Source: Gammaproteobacteria bacterium (GTDB lineage Bacteria; Pseudomonadota; Gammaproteobacteria; Steroidobacterales; JABDKV01). From it: 57,805 nt of DNA. Every line of letters starts with the position of its first letter. Position 1 is the stretch's first letter. Where the stretch lies: NCBI GenBank assembly GCA_029862165.1, contig JAOTXU010000020.1, positions 1 to 57,805 on the forward strand, given 5' to 3'. The position numbers and the translations under genes were made by a program. Below the pieces are notes generated by a model, which saw nothing but the letters and a program-made list of their open reading frames with translations, had not been told where the DNA came from and ran no database searches. This document shows, piece by piece, positions 44,466 through 53,014 of this stretch.

Positions 44466-45584
44466 GTGCCACGCGAAAGACGCGCGCCCGGCACTGATCA
44501 GTTTCCGTGCGAACGTTGTGGTGCGCTGCAAACGTTTCAACCGGGAACCGATCAGATTGGCTGCCCATATTGCGGTCACACGACCGAAATAGCGCCGGGT
44601 AGCGGTGTCGTACGCGAGTACGATTTTCGCGAAGCCCTGACCGAACTTGCCAACGCACCACCGGCTTCAGAACGCAAGACGACACGATGTGAATCCTGCG
44701 CAGCCGAATTTGATTTTGCCTCTCATATTCATGCGGGCGAATGTCCTTTTTGCGGTACACCCATCGTTGAGGGCACCGGCACGCAGCGGCATGTCAAACC
44801 CGAATCGTTGCTCCCGTTCGAGATTGATGAAAATACGGCACTGCTCAGCTTCAAGAAATGGCTGGGAAAACTCTGGTTCGCTCCCAGCTCACTGAAGCGG
44901 TACGCCGAGGGGGACGCCAGGCTAACCGGTGTGTACATACCGTATTGGACCTACGACAGCGCAACGACCAGTCAGTACCGCGGCCAACGTGGCACGATCT
45001 ATTACGTACCCCAAACGTACACTACAGTGGTCAACGGTCGGCGGGTTACACGCACAAGGCAAGTGCAACGAATACGCTGGACGCCGGCGGCAGGGCAAGT
45101 ATCGCGTTTTTTCGATGACGTATTGGTCGGTGCCAGCCGGTCACTGCCGAGAAAAATCACGGACAGTATTGCGCCGTGGGATTTACAGAACCTGGTCGAC
45201 TATGACGAACGCTATCTCAGTGGTTTTCGCAGTGAGGCATATCAGGTCGGTCTGGATGAAGGCTTCAAGACTGCAATCCAAATCATGGACCGCGTCATCC
45301 GCCAGGATGTCGCCCGCGATATTGGTGGCGATACTCAGCGTATCACCAGTTTGAATACTCGCCACTCGGACACAAAATTCAAGCACCTGTTGTTGCCCGT
45401 ATGGTCAGCAGCTTTCCGTTTTCGCAGCAAGATATACCGTTTCGTTGTCAACGGCAGGACGGGCAAAGTTCAAGGCGAACGGCCCTATAGCAAGATCAAG
45501 GTCACGTTCGCGGTCGTGCTTGCCGTTATCGTGCTTATTACTCTGTTTGTGCTCGGCAGTGAAACGGGTGTCATTAACCTCTGA
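44466..45584 (+). CDS. Double zinc-ribbon, membrane-anchored protein (YdjG-like)
   Basis: A 372-residue protein starting at GTG. Two zinc ribbons are visible: CERCG with CPYCG at about 17-40, and CESCA with CPFCG at about 78-100. A globular region follows with FKKWLGKLWFAPSSLKRYA and an IPYWTYDS segment, and one transmembrane helix lies at the C-terminus (about 344-366). Such proteins follow the SPFH gene in the YdjGHI-type stress module. It should sit in the membrane with its zinc domains in the cytoplasm. The end overlaps the convergent Frag1-like gene by 11 bases. Confidence 0.85.
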   Translation: MPRERRAPGTDQFPCERCGALQTFQPGTDQIGCPYCGHTTEIAPGSGVVREYDFREALTELANAPPASERKTTRCESCAAEFDFASHIHAGECPFCGTPIVEGTGTQRHVKPESLLPFEIDENTALLSFKKWLGKLWFAPSSLKRYAEGDARLTGVYIPYWTYDSATTSQYRGQRGTIYYVPQTYTTVVNGRRVTRTRQVQRIRWTPAAGQVSRFFDDVLVGASRSLPRKITDSIAPWDLQNLVDYDERYLSGFRSEAYQVGLDEGFKTAIQIMDRVIRQDVARDIGGDTQRITSLNTRHSDTKFKHLLLPVWSAAFRFRSKIYRFVVNGRTGKVQGERPYSKIKVTFAVVLAVIVLITLFVLGSETGVINL

Positions 45585-46287
45585 TCGAAAAATCGGCGCC
45601 AATTCGGTCTTTGTACCATGCAAAGCCCGTTACGGTAAAAAAGCTCGCTGACAGCAGAAAGAAATTCCATTCTATGATTTGTTCTGCTGCCTTTAGGTCG
45701 CTTGTAAACAACGGCGTAAACAAGGAACCCAGGCCCAAAATCACCATTCCGGCAAGTAATGCCAGTTTTGTCCGCCAGACCCATGCTGGAAAAATCAGCT
45801 CACCGGATCGTTTCGATTTGGCGATACTTCCAATGAAAAACAATTGTGCAAAAAAGGTACTGGAAACATAACCGATCATGCCCAGACGTCGCTGCGTCCG
45901 GTACCCGTCCCCCACTTCGCCCAGCGCGGCCACGAAGGTCACCAAAAATATCGCGGCGCACAGTCCCAACCACGGCAACATCCGCCCGCGCAGCGACTTG
46001 TTGCCGTGCGCCGCCAGCCACTGACTAGCGAAGTACCAGTAAAGCAGCATAAAGCAAGCCGACGGAATGACTGTACCGCGATAAACGACGCTGCCCGGGG
46101 GATGCCGGCCGGTTGCGCTAATCGACGTACAGCCTTGCAGGTACGGGATGCAACGCGGTACCAGTTCCGCATCCACCGACAGAAAATACGCGATATTTAT
46201 GCCCGCCAGCGGCAGCAGGCCGGCCAGCAACGCAACGAGAACGAACACGTTGTTTGACCGACCGATACGCAATGTTTCTGAATCCAT
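45574..46287 (-). CDS. Frag1/DRAM/Sfk1-like membrane protein
   Basis: A 237-residue protein with six hydrophobic segments. The pattern CTSISATGRHPPGSVVYRG after the first helix, followed by the helices with WLGLCAAIFLVTFVAALGEVGDG, matches the Frag1/DRAM/Sfk1 family. In eukaryotes these proteins act in lipid remodelling or autophagy; bacterial roles are unknown. It converges with and overlaps the zinc-ribbon gene by 11 bases, so transcription of the two may interfere. Confidence 0.8.
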   Translation of the reverse strand: MDSETLRIGRSNNVFVLVALLAGLLPLAGINIAYFLSVDAELVPRCIPYLQGCTSISATGRHPPGSVVYRGTVIPSACFMLLYWYFASQWLAAHGNKSLRGRMLPWLGLCAAIFLVTFVAALGEVGDGYRTQRRLGMIGYVSSTFFAQLFFIGSIAKSKRSGELIFPAWVWRTKLALLAGMVILGLGSLFTPLFTSDLKAAEQIIEWNFFLLSASFFTVTGFAWYKDRIGADFSIRG

Positions 46288-46426
46288 AGTTTATTATGAA
46301 CACTCCCAAGAGTCTGAAACAACCATCCAGCCAAGCGTCTGGCTAATCGAGAAATTTGTTCCTTTTCTGTGTGGCTTGCGCAGTTGCTGCCGTAGCCTTT
46401 TGTGCCGCCCTGGCCATACTGCGCAT

Positions 46427-46750
46427 ATGATCCAGCATCACTCCAGAGATTTTCCGTCGCTCTCAAGAACTTTGCAAAAATTGCTGTTTGAGAACCGCAT
46501 GAACGACCCGACCGGCGATATCGCGCATCACTTTGCACTGACCGGTACGGTAAAGACTATTTATGTGAATCAGCGGCAGCACAAGGGATTGGCAAGTGGC
46601 GAGCTCGGCATTATTGTGTTTGACAAACGTCATCATCTTGTACCGGTTTCGATAGCCTTACAGATTCAATATGCGGATTCACGCATACCGGTGATCATTG
46701 CCGAACAAAATACCGTAAATGACGGTGTCCCCGATGACTTGATCTGGTGA
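46427..46750 (+). CDS. Conserved-looking hypothetical protein
   Basis: A 107-residue protein with no family I recognise. From NDPTGDIAHHFALTGTVKTIYVNQRQHKGLASGELGIIVFDK to the end the sequence has compact alternating strands and looks folded. An ATG at 46499 would drop the first 24 residues and may be the true start. It is upstream of a CRP-like site and has no partner genes nearby. Confidence is moderate because the only support is coding character. Confidence 0.5.
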   Translation: MIQHHSRDFPSLSRTLQKLLFENRMNDPTGDIAHHFALTGTVKTIYVNQRQHKGLASGELGIIVFDKRHHLVPVSIALQIQYADSRIPVIIAEQNTVNDGVPDDLIW

Positions 46751-46820
46751 GTCATTAGACCCGCGTGCAAGGCTTTTTCTTAAGATGCAGCCTTGACATA
46801 AGTTGCAACAGACGTACATC

Positions 46821-46838
46821 ACGTGACCTGCATCACGT
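46821..46838. promoter_or_regulatory. CRP/FNR-like palindrome
   Basis: ACGTGA-CCTGCA-TCACGT has perfect 6-bp arms with the 6-base centre of CRP-family sites; the half-site is CGTGA instead of TGTGA. It lies in the 206-base gap before the exported protein at 46957, about 120 bases from its start, with AT-rich sequence following. The regulated gene is inferred to be that one. Confidence 0.5.
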
Positions 46839-46956
46839 CAAAATAATTATGTTTCATGCTGCGTTATTCGAAACGCGCAACTGATCACAGCACTTTGCAA
46901 AAGAGGCTGCTACTGTGTCTCGCGTTCCATTCAACGTTGCACGAGATAAATGAGAA

Positions 46957-47442
46957 ATGAAGAAGTTCATCTTGACTACAGTTTTGCTGTTGTGTGCGAG
47001 TCTCGCGCAGGCTGAACTGTTTCAGATGAAACAGGCCGACGGAACTAACAGTTATAGCGACGTAGCAACATCTCCGCTTAACGCTGATCGTCTGCCCATA
47101 GAGATCACGCACCCGCTCGAAGCGGACCAACTACCGGGAATCTGGCGTGCATCATCGCTCAATGGTCATGAAACTGAATTGACGCTACGCAGTGACGGTT
47201 CTTTTGTACTCGATCAGTCCAGCGACAGCACACTGCATCGCCTGTTCATGTGTGGCACGTGGCAGGGCACCGACAAGGCCCTCGATTTGGTAATAAAAGG
47301 CCTGAAACGTCAACTCAAAAACGGCGATATAGAACAGGCCGATCGCACCTATCAGGAAGCGGCGACCATACTGTCGGCCCAAAGAGACCGCATAATCCTG
47401 CTGATTCGCGGCGAAAAGCTGATCTTCGACCGCGCCGGCTAA
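46957..47442 (+). CDS. Exported protein with DUF4124-like N-terminus
   Basis: A 161-residue protein with a clear signal peptide (MKKFILTTVLLLCASLAQA). Right after it, ELFQMKQADGTNSYSD resembles the short DUF4124 motif (VYKW.DADG..HYSD). The rest (LPGIWRASSLNGHETELTLRSDGSF) looks like a small beta-barrel domain of the lipocalin or DUF-type. It is likely periplasmic; no function is known. It converges exactly with the hydrolase gene at 47443. Confidence 0.7.
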   Translation: MKKFILTTVLLLCASLAQAELFQMKQADGTNSYSDVATSPLNADRLPIEITHPLEADQLPGIWRASSLNGHETELTLRSDGSFVLDQSSDSTLHRLFMCGTWQGTDKALDLVIKGLKRQLKNGDIEQADRTYQEAATILSAQRDRIILLIRGEKLIFDRAG

Positions 47443-48234
47443 CTAGCTGCGCGAATCGACCTCCTCCAAGAACGACACTATCGCGGCATTTATCTCGTCC
47501 GGGCACTCAAGATGCGTGGCATGTCGTGCACCCGGAATCACAACAACCCGTGCATCGCTGATCATTTCTGCAAAATATGCTTTTTCCTCCGGCGATGTGT
47601 AGTCGAACTCTGCCGCCAGGAACAGGACCGGAGCCACGAGCTTGTCCAGACTGTCCACCACGGTCCATTCGGAAACTGCATCAATAGCATCAAGATAGGG
47701 TCCCAGTTCGTTCTTGAATCGGCCCACCAGATGCTGTCTGAATTCGCGATTACGACGGCCGGGGAAATTCCAGCGCCGCATTATTGCACTTTCCCGTTCC
47801 AAACCCAGCACGCGTGCCAACACGACCCGACTCACCATCATCATTCGCTTCTTGAGAGTGTTCAACTCAAAACTGGGTTGACTGTTAATCACTATTAGAC
47901 TACGCACACGTTCCGGATAGTCGATAGCCAATTGAAACGACACCGCCCCACCCATCGACACACCACAGACATGGCACTTATCCACGCCGAGGTAATCGAG
48001 TAACGAACGTAGATCGTCGGCAAAAAGACTGATTGAGTACGGTCCTGCCGGTTTTTCTGATCGACCAAAGCCCCGCAGAGACGGCGCGATCAGACGATAC
48101 TTTGCCGCCAGCACTGGGAACTGATATTCCCAGTCGGCGCTGCCGGTGCCCAAGCCGTGTACCAGCAGCAACGGGGCGCCATCTCCGCGCTGCTCGTAAT
48201 GCATATCGATTCCGTTGATTTTTGCTTTGGGCAC
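47443..48234 (-). CDS. Alpha/beta hydrolase
   Basis: A 263-residue single-domain hydrolase. The oxyanion strand is LLLVHGLGTG, the nucleophile Ser lies in CGVSMGGAVS (about S92), Asp in LAAEFDYTSP, and His in PGARHATHLE. The layout resembles lactonase- or esterase-type enzymes; the substrate is unknown. The second GTG (48234) is preferred because GGAAG lies 6 bases upstream, while the first GTG at 48240 has none. Confidence 0.88.
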   Translation of the reverse strand: MPKAKINGIDMHYEQRGDGAPLLLVHGLGTGSADWEYQFPVLAAKYRLIAPSLRGFGRSEKPAGPYSISLFADDLRSLLDYLGVDKCHVCGVSMGGAVSFQLAIDYPERVRSLIVINSQPSFELNTLKKRMMMVSRVVLARVLGLERESAIMRRWNFPGRRNREFRQHLVGRFKNELGPYLDAIDAVSEWTVVDSLDKLVAPVLFLAAEFDYTSPEEKAYFAEMISDARVVVIPGARHATHLECPDEINAAIVSFLEEVDSRS

Positions 48235-48295
48235 GTGCACCTTCCGTTCGGAGAAATGTACACTAGGCGGGCCATCGAAACACCTGAGTTATTAA

Positions 48296-48697
48296 ATGAT
48301 CAACGATAGCGATCGTGCGTTTCTCGAAAGCGTGGAAAAATGTGAGTGGCCGGGCGCCTTCACGCATGAAGATCACATTCGACTGGCCTGGATTTATCTC
48401 CAGAAACACCCAACTGACGAGGCCATCATCCGGTGCGGCTCGACATTACGCGGGTTCGCCGAGTCCCACGGCGATTTTGGGAAGTATCATGAGACCCTGA
48501 CAGTCGCGCTGACCCGGTTGATCTCGAGCCACGTGGATGAGACGCCACCAACGGAAACCTGGGAAGCCTTTCGCGACCGGGTGCGTCCGCTATTCGAATC
48601 CGCGCGGGAACTGATCGCCCGACATTACAGTCAGGAGAGACTGAGCCAGTCGGATGCACGCAAGATCTTCGTGCCGCCTGATCGCAAACCACTCTGA
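48296..48697 (+). CDS. Conserved hypothetical protein (HEDHIRLAW motif)
   Basis: A 133-residue soluble, helical protein of a conserved unnamed bacterial family. Its marks are FTHEDHIRLAWIYLQKHP near residue 22 and KYHETLTVALTRL near residue 64. The two His-rich motifs could bind metal. No function is known. It is divergent from the hydrolase and lies 74 bases ahead of the gamma-glutamyltransferase gene on the same strand. Confidence 0.65.
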   Translation: MINDSDRAFLESVEKCEWPGAFTHEDHIRLAWIYLQKHPTDEAIIRCGSTLRGFAESHGDFGKYHETLTVALTRLISSHVDETPPTETWEAFRDRVRPLFESARELIARHYSQERLSQSDARKIFVPPDRKPL

Positions 48698-48771
48698 CCA
48701 CACTACAGCCGGTGTAAACTGTCGGCCCTGCCGACGGGCGGCAGGCTCAATAACAGGAGAACAAGCGCGAG

Positions 48772-50295
48772 ATGAGTTGCGTTGCAGTAGCCGCAAGTTC
48801 AGAAATTGCCGCCGAAGCTGGCGCGAGGATCGCACGTGAGGGCGGCAATTCGGTGGATGCGGCCATTGCGGCAGCCATGGTATCGCTCACGACAGAGCCG
48901 GGCGTCGTATCGCTGGGTGCCGGCGGCTTCGTCACGCTGTGGGCGCCGGACAGCGGGCCGATCGTCATTGATGGCTATCTTGAAATGCCAGGCCGCGGTT
49001 TACCTGCCGAACGTTTTGGTCGTAATGCCTGGGAAGTGACACTGGCATATGGCGGTGGTGTGTCGACCGTTATCGGTCATGGTTCAGTCGCCGTACCGGG
49101 CGGCCTTGCAGCACTGGACACGAGTTGGCGTCAATATGGCGTGCTGCCCTGGAAGAACCTGATTGAACCCGCTATAGAAATCGCCCGCGAGGGCTTTCCA
49201 CTCGGGCAAGCCTCCTACAACTACCTGGTGCATTCTGGCGAATTGATTTACGGCTGGCACGCCGACAGCCGAAAGTCCCTGTTTGATAGCCGCGATCATT
49301 TAATAAAAAACGGCGGCCCCATCCATATAGCCCATCTGGCAGATAGCCTTGAACTTATCGCCCGCGAAGGCGCGAGTGCCATGTATACCGGTGACATCGC
49401 CAGACTTATCGCCGCAGACATGGATCAAAACGAGGGCGCGCTCACCGCCCGTGACCTGGCCGAATATCGGCCTGTCGTTCGCAAACCGCTAAACCGCCAG
49501 ATGGGCGACTGGACCATCGCCACCAATCCGCCGCCTGCGATCGGCGGCGTTGCATTGTGCGCGATGCTGGCATTGATGCGCGATCGGCCGCAGGTCGATT
49601 GGACGCCTGCCGAAGTAGCCTTTGCGGCACAAGTTCAGCAAGCAGTGCTTAGCTATCGCAGGGAAAAGCTGGATCTGAGCGAAGACATCGATAAGGACAC
49701 GCGACAGTTACTGGAACTTTGCAGTACGCAGCAACCCGGCGCGTTGTTTTCGCCTTCGACCATTCATGTGTCAGCTGTCGACGAAAGCGGTTTGGCCTGC
49801 GCGTTAACCCTGTCAGCCGGCTACGGGTCCGGTGTAATGCCACCCGGAACCGGGATCTGGCTCAACAATAGCCTCGGCGAACTCGAACTCAATCGCCGTG
49901 GCCTGGTCGTCGGGCCGCCGGGCAAGCGACTCGTATCAAACATGGCACCAACCATCGCGCGTAACGAGAATGACGCCCTGCTGGCTATCGGCACGCCCGG
50001 CGCTGATCGGATCACGACAGCACTGATGATCACTTTGCTCAACCTGATTCGGCTGGGCATGCCGCTGGAAAAGGCCATAGAACACCCACGCCTGCACTAC
50101 GAGCTTCTGGACGGTCAGCCACAAATCGCAGTCGAACCCGGTCTGGATGTCAGTGGCTGCGCTCTACCGGTGCGTCAATTCGACACGACATCGATGTTTT
50201 TTGGCGGCGTCGCGGCTGCGCAGCGTCTTACCAATGGGGAGCTACTCGCGGCGGCGGACAGTCGGCGGTCGGGTGGCGCAAGGGTGGCTGGATGA
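48772..50295 (+). CDS. Gamma-glutamyltransferase-like Ntn hydrolase without signal peptide
   Basis: A 507-residue member of the gamma-glutamyltranspeptidase family. The autocleavage Thr is in SPSTIHVSAVDES (about T330), with the small-subunit loop GYGSGVMPPGTGIWLNNSLGE. Canonical enzymes split glutathione in the periplasm, but this one begins directly with SCVAVAASSEIAAEAG and lacks a signal peptide. It may therefore act in the cytoplasm on another gamma-glutamyl or acyl-amide compound. Its stop overlaps the MBL gene start (ATGA). Confidence 0.9.
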   Translation: MSCVAVAASSEIAAEAGARIAREGGNSVDAAIAAAMVSLTTEPGVVSLGAGGFVTLWAPDSGPIVIDGYLEMPGRGLPAERFGRNAWEVTLAYGGGVSTVIGHGSVAVPGGLAALDTSWRQYGVLPWKNLIEPAIEIAREGFPLGQASYNYLVHSGELIYGWHADSRKSLFDSRDHLIKNGGPIHIAHLADSLELIAREGASAMYTGDIARLIAADMDQNEGALTARDLAEYRPVVRKPLNRQMGDWTIATNPPPAIGGVALCAMLALMRDRPQVDWTPAEVAFAAQVQQAVLSYRREKLDLSEDIDKDTRQLLELCSTQQPGALFSPSTIHVSAVDESGLACALTLSAGYGSGVMPPGTGIWLNNSLGELELNRRGLVVGPPGKRLVSNMAPTIARNENDALLAIGTPGADRITTALMITLLNLIRLGMPLEKAIEHPRLHYELLDGQPQIAVEPGLDVSGCALPVRQFDTTSMFFGGVAAAQRLTNGELLAAADSRRSGGARVAG

Positions 50296-51386
50296 CTGCG
50301 AAACATCGTTGGTCGCGCCGGCTCATCGTGACGGCGGTCGGTGTGGCCCTGGTGTTCGTCGCATTGCGGGCGTTGGCGTTGTTAACGCCTGTGCATCAGG
50401 GGCCGGCATCAAGTCATTTCGATGGCAAACATTTCTCGAATGTCCCAGTTGAAGATTCGATAAAGAAATCCTTTTTTGAAATCCTGCGTTGGTCCATAAC
50501 GCGCGAGCCAGGCTTCTGGGCAGAAAGACGGGATACCGTTTATTACTCGCCACCAAGAAACATCAGCGATGGCCTGCGCGTGACCTTTGTCAACCATGCG
50601 ACGGTTCTAATACAAACCGGTGGAGTCAACATCCTGACCGACCCCATGTGGTCAAAACGCGCCAGCCCCGTGGGTTGGATGGGGCCGGCGCGCTTCCGCG
50701 ATCCCGGCATGCGGATTGCCGACTTGCCGCCTATTGATGCCGTGCTGATTAGTCACAATCATTACGACCATATGGACATGCCTTCCATCGTCAAGATTGC
50801 TGAGATGCATGACCCGCAGTTTTATGTGCCGCTCGGCAATGCCCGTTACCTGGAGCGTGCCGGCGTCGATAATGTGATGGAGCTGGACTGGTGGCAGACT
50901 GCGACGCTCAACAGAGTTGAGCTTCATGCTGTACCGGCACAACACTGGTCGAGACGTGGCGTCTATGACACCAATAGGGCGCTGTGGGCGGGGTATGTCA
51001 TCATGTCAGACAGTGGACCGGTCTACTTTGCAGGCGATTCCGGCATGGGCGGGCATTTTGCCGAAATCAGCGCGCGGCTGGGCCGCCCGCGACTGGCACT
51101 ATTTCCAATTGGCGCGTATCTGCCCCGTTGGTTTATGGCCAAACAGCACATCGATCCCGCTGAGGCTGTATTCGCCCACGTGCTTATGGACGCAGAGGAA
51201 AGCATGGCTATTCATTTTGGAACGTTCAGGTTGGGCGACGACGGACAAGACCAGGCGGTCCGCGATCTGTACTTTGCACTGCGCCGGGCGGAGATTCCCG
51301 CAGCACAATTCTGGATACCTGGAAACGGTGATAGTCGATTTTTCGAGTCAAACAATGAATCCGTTGCAAGCATCGCTGCCCGCTGA
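50292..51386 (+). CDS. Metallo-beta-lactamase-fold hydrolase (NAPE-PLD-like)
   Basis: A 364-residue enzyme with an N-terminal membrane helix (about 9-30), so the catalytic domain probably faces the periplasm. The zinc motif SHNHYDHMD lies at about 154-161, with FVNHATVLIQTGGVNILTDPMWSKRASP, the PAQHWSRRGVYDTN loop and the AGDSGMGGHF and AIHFGTFRLG motifs. This set is typical of the NAPE-phospholipase D/UlaG-like branch, which cleaves phosphoester bonds in lipids. The gene overlaps the GGT gene by 4 bases and pdxH by 32. Confidence 0.88.
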   Translation: MTAKHRWSRRLIVTAVGVALVFVALRALALLTPVHQGPASSHFDGKHFSNVPVEDSIKKSFFEILRWSITREPGFWAERRDTVYYSPPRNISDGLRVTFVNHATVLIQTGGVNILTDPMWSKRASPVGWMGPARFRDPGMRIADLPPIDAVLISHNHYDHMDMPSIVKIAEMHDPQFYVPLGNARYLERAGVDNVMELDWWQTATLNRVELHAVPAQHWSRRGVYDTNRALWAGYVIMSDSGPVYFAGDSGMGGHFAEISARLGRPRLALFPIGAYLPRWFMAKQHIDPAEAVFAHVLMDAEESMAIHFGTFRLGDDGQDQAVRDLYFALRRAEIPAAQFWIPGNGDSRFFESNNESVASIAAR

Positions 51387-52005
51387 ACCCCTGCAGACTC
51401 TAGCCACCTGGCTCGACGATGCGTGGGAGTGTCGGCACACGCCGAACGCTAACTCGATGGTATTGACCACGGTTGCTATTCAAAAAGGCGAGATTTTGCC
51501 TTCCTCCCGCGTCCTGTTGTGCAAGCATCTCGATACCGAAAACGGCTACCTCGTTTTCTATACCAACTATCACTCTCGCAAGGGCGATGAACTGGAACAC
51601 AACAGGAACGCAGCGGTAGTCTTTCACTGGGATAATCTGGGCCGTCAGGCACGGGTAGAAGGCATCGTTATCGCCTCACCGACAGAGGAAAGTGACAATT
51701 ATTTTGCTTCACGACCCCGCAGTTCACAAATCTCCGCATGGGCCAGCGCGCAGAGCGAACCGGTTGCCAGCCGTGAAGCGCTGCACAGGCAGTTGGAGCA
51801 AGCCGAACGACGTTTCGCTGATACCGAAACAATTCCACGGCCGCCGCACTGGGGTGGATACCGTTTATGGGCCACGGCTGTGGAGCTGTGGGTGCAGGGC
51901 GACAATCGCTTGCACGATAGAGCGCGCTGGATACGCACAGTTGCCATTGATGACAATGGGCAGCCGCATCCGCACACCTGGAGCGCGACACGCTTGCAAC
52001 CCTAG
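51355..52005 (+). CDS. pdxH: Pyridoxamine 5'-phosphate oxidase
   Basis: A 216-residue FMN enzyme that oxidises pyridoxamine or pyridoxine 5'-phosphate to PLP. It shows SSRVLLCKH, FYTNYHSRKGDEL, AVVFHWDNLGRQARVEG and the C-terminal RLHDR motif. The end of the protein (WSATRLQP) matches the expected WxxxRLxP. The ATG at 51355 lies inside the MBL gene, giving an unusual 32-base overlap; no in-frame later ATG would keep the family N-terminus. It supplies PLP for enzymes such as the threonine-synthase-like protein. Confidence 0.92.
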   Translation: MNPLQASLPAEPLQTLATWLDDAWECRHTPNANSMVLTTVAIQKGEILPSSRVLLCKHLDTENGYLVFYTNYHSRKGDELEHNRNAAVVFHWDNLGRQARVEGIVIASPTEESDNYFASRPRSSQISAWASAQSEPVASREALHRQLEQAERRFADTETIPRPPHWGGYRLWATAVELWVQGDNRLHDRARWIRTVAIDDNGQPHPHTWSATRLQP

Positions 52006-52018
52006 ACATGAGACGCCA

Positions 52019-52210
52019 ATGACAGACTTGCTGGTCGAACGTGCGGTGACCTGTCCCAGTTGCTGGGAACAACACATTGTATCCATCGATCTGACAGAAC
52101 CGGATAAGCGACTTATCGAAGACTGCTACGTTTGCTGTAATCCCATGCGCATCAACTTTGAAGTCGACAATGATTCAGAGCTGGTCAGCGTGATCGCGGA
52201 CGCACTCTAG
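52019..52210 (+). CDS. CPXCG motif-containing cysteine-rich protein
   Basis: A 63-residue zinc-ribbon protein of the CPXCG family. Two CxxC pairs are visible: TCPSCWEQH and YVCCNPM. The Gly of the first motif is Trp here. It probably binds one zinc ion; function unknown. It lies 13 bases behind pdxH, and the pair is often found together in gammaproteobacteria. Confidence 0.8.
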   Translation: MTDLLVERAVTCPSCWEQHIVSIDLTEPDKRLIEDCYVCCNPMRINFEVDNDSELVSVIADAL

Positions 52211-52226
52211 CAGCGGACTGGCACTT

Positions 52227-53012
52227 GTGGCATCAGGAAACTTCTTACGCACACTACGAATTTCGCTAATGGCCTATCTGCTGTTGTTCGTTGCAGCGGG
52301 CGCCTGGCTCGCACGTGAGCGGACCACGAGCTGGAATGAAACACTTTGGATTGCAATCTATCCGATCAACGGCGACGGCAGCGAAATAGCGACAAATTAC
52401 ATCGCTGGGCTTGAGCTACGACAGTTTGAGGAACTGGATAGCTTTATCAAGCGCGAGGCTATTCGCTATGGAATCTTGATGGACGAACCGGTGCGCGTCG
52501 AACTCGGCGAGGTCATTCAAGAACAGCCACCGACGCCGCCGGCAGACCGGAACATGATGGGCGTCATGTTTTGGAGCCTGAAATTGCGATACTGGGCCTG
52601 GCGTAAGCAGAGCCTGCAATCAGGTCCTGAGCCGGACATACGAATGTATGTGGTGTACCACGACCCGAAGCAAAACCCGGTGCTCGCACATTCGCTGGGA
52701 TTACAAAAAGGTCTGCTCGGTGTAGTCAATGCCTTTGCCAGCAGGTCGATGGCCGGAAGCAACAACGTCGTACTGACACACGAGTTGTTACATACGCTCG
52801 GAGCGAAAGACCGCTATGATCCGGCAACGACGCTGCCAATTTACCCTGATGGCTACGCCGAGCCCAACCGGCAACCACTACACCCGCAAGACAAGGCTGA
52901 AATTATGGGCGGTCGTATTCCTATTTCGCAGAACGAGGCAGTAACACCCCGAAGCCTTGGGCGCGTCGTGATCGGCCCGTTGACTGCGGCCGAGATTCGC
53001 TGGAAACGATAA
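52227..53012 (+). CDS. Membrane-anchored zinc metalloprotease-like protein
   Basis: A 261-residue protein with one N-terminal helix (about 11-28), the rest probably periplasmic. The motif HELLHTLGAKDRYD fits HExxHxxGxxD zinc proteases. It is preceded by SNNVVLT and followed by PIYPDGYAEP. Outside this motif I recognise no family, so substrate and activation are unknown. The GTG start is uncertain. It lies between the CPXCG gene and the BtuD-like ATPase with gaps of 16 and 2 bases, so it is in the same transcript. Confidence 0.75.
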   Translation: MASGNFLRTLRISLMAYLLLFVAAGAWLARERTTSWNETLWIAIYPINGDGSEIATNYIAGLELRQFEELDSFIKREAIRYGILMDEPVRVELGEVIQEQPPTPPADRNMMGVMFWSLKLRYWAWRKQSLQSGPEPDIRMYVVYHDPKQNPVLAHSLGLQKGLLGVVNAFASRSMAGSNNVVLTHELLHTLGAKDRYDPATTLPIYPDGYAEPNRQPLHPQDKAEIMGGRIPISQNEAVTPRSLGRVVIGPLTAAEIRWKR

Positions 53013-53014
53013 CA

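Noticed and set aside
41323..45584. Anti-phage defence island
   Set aside because: No nuclease, helicase, toxin or known defence domain lies in the cluster; envelope stress explains the families better.
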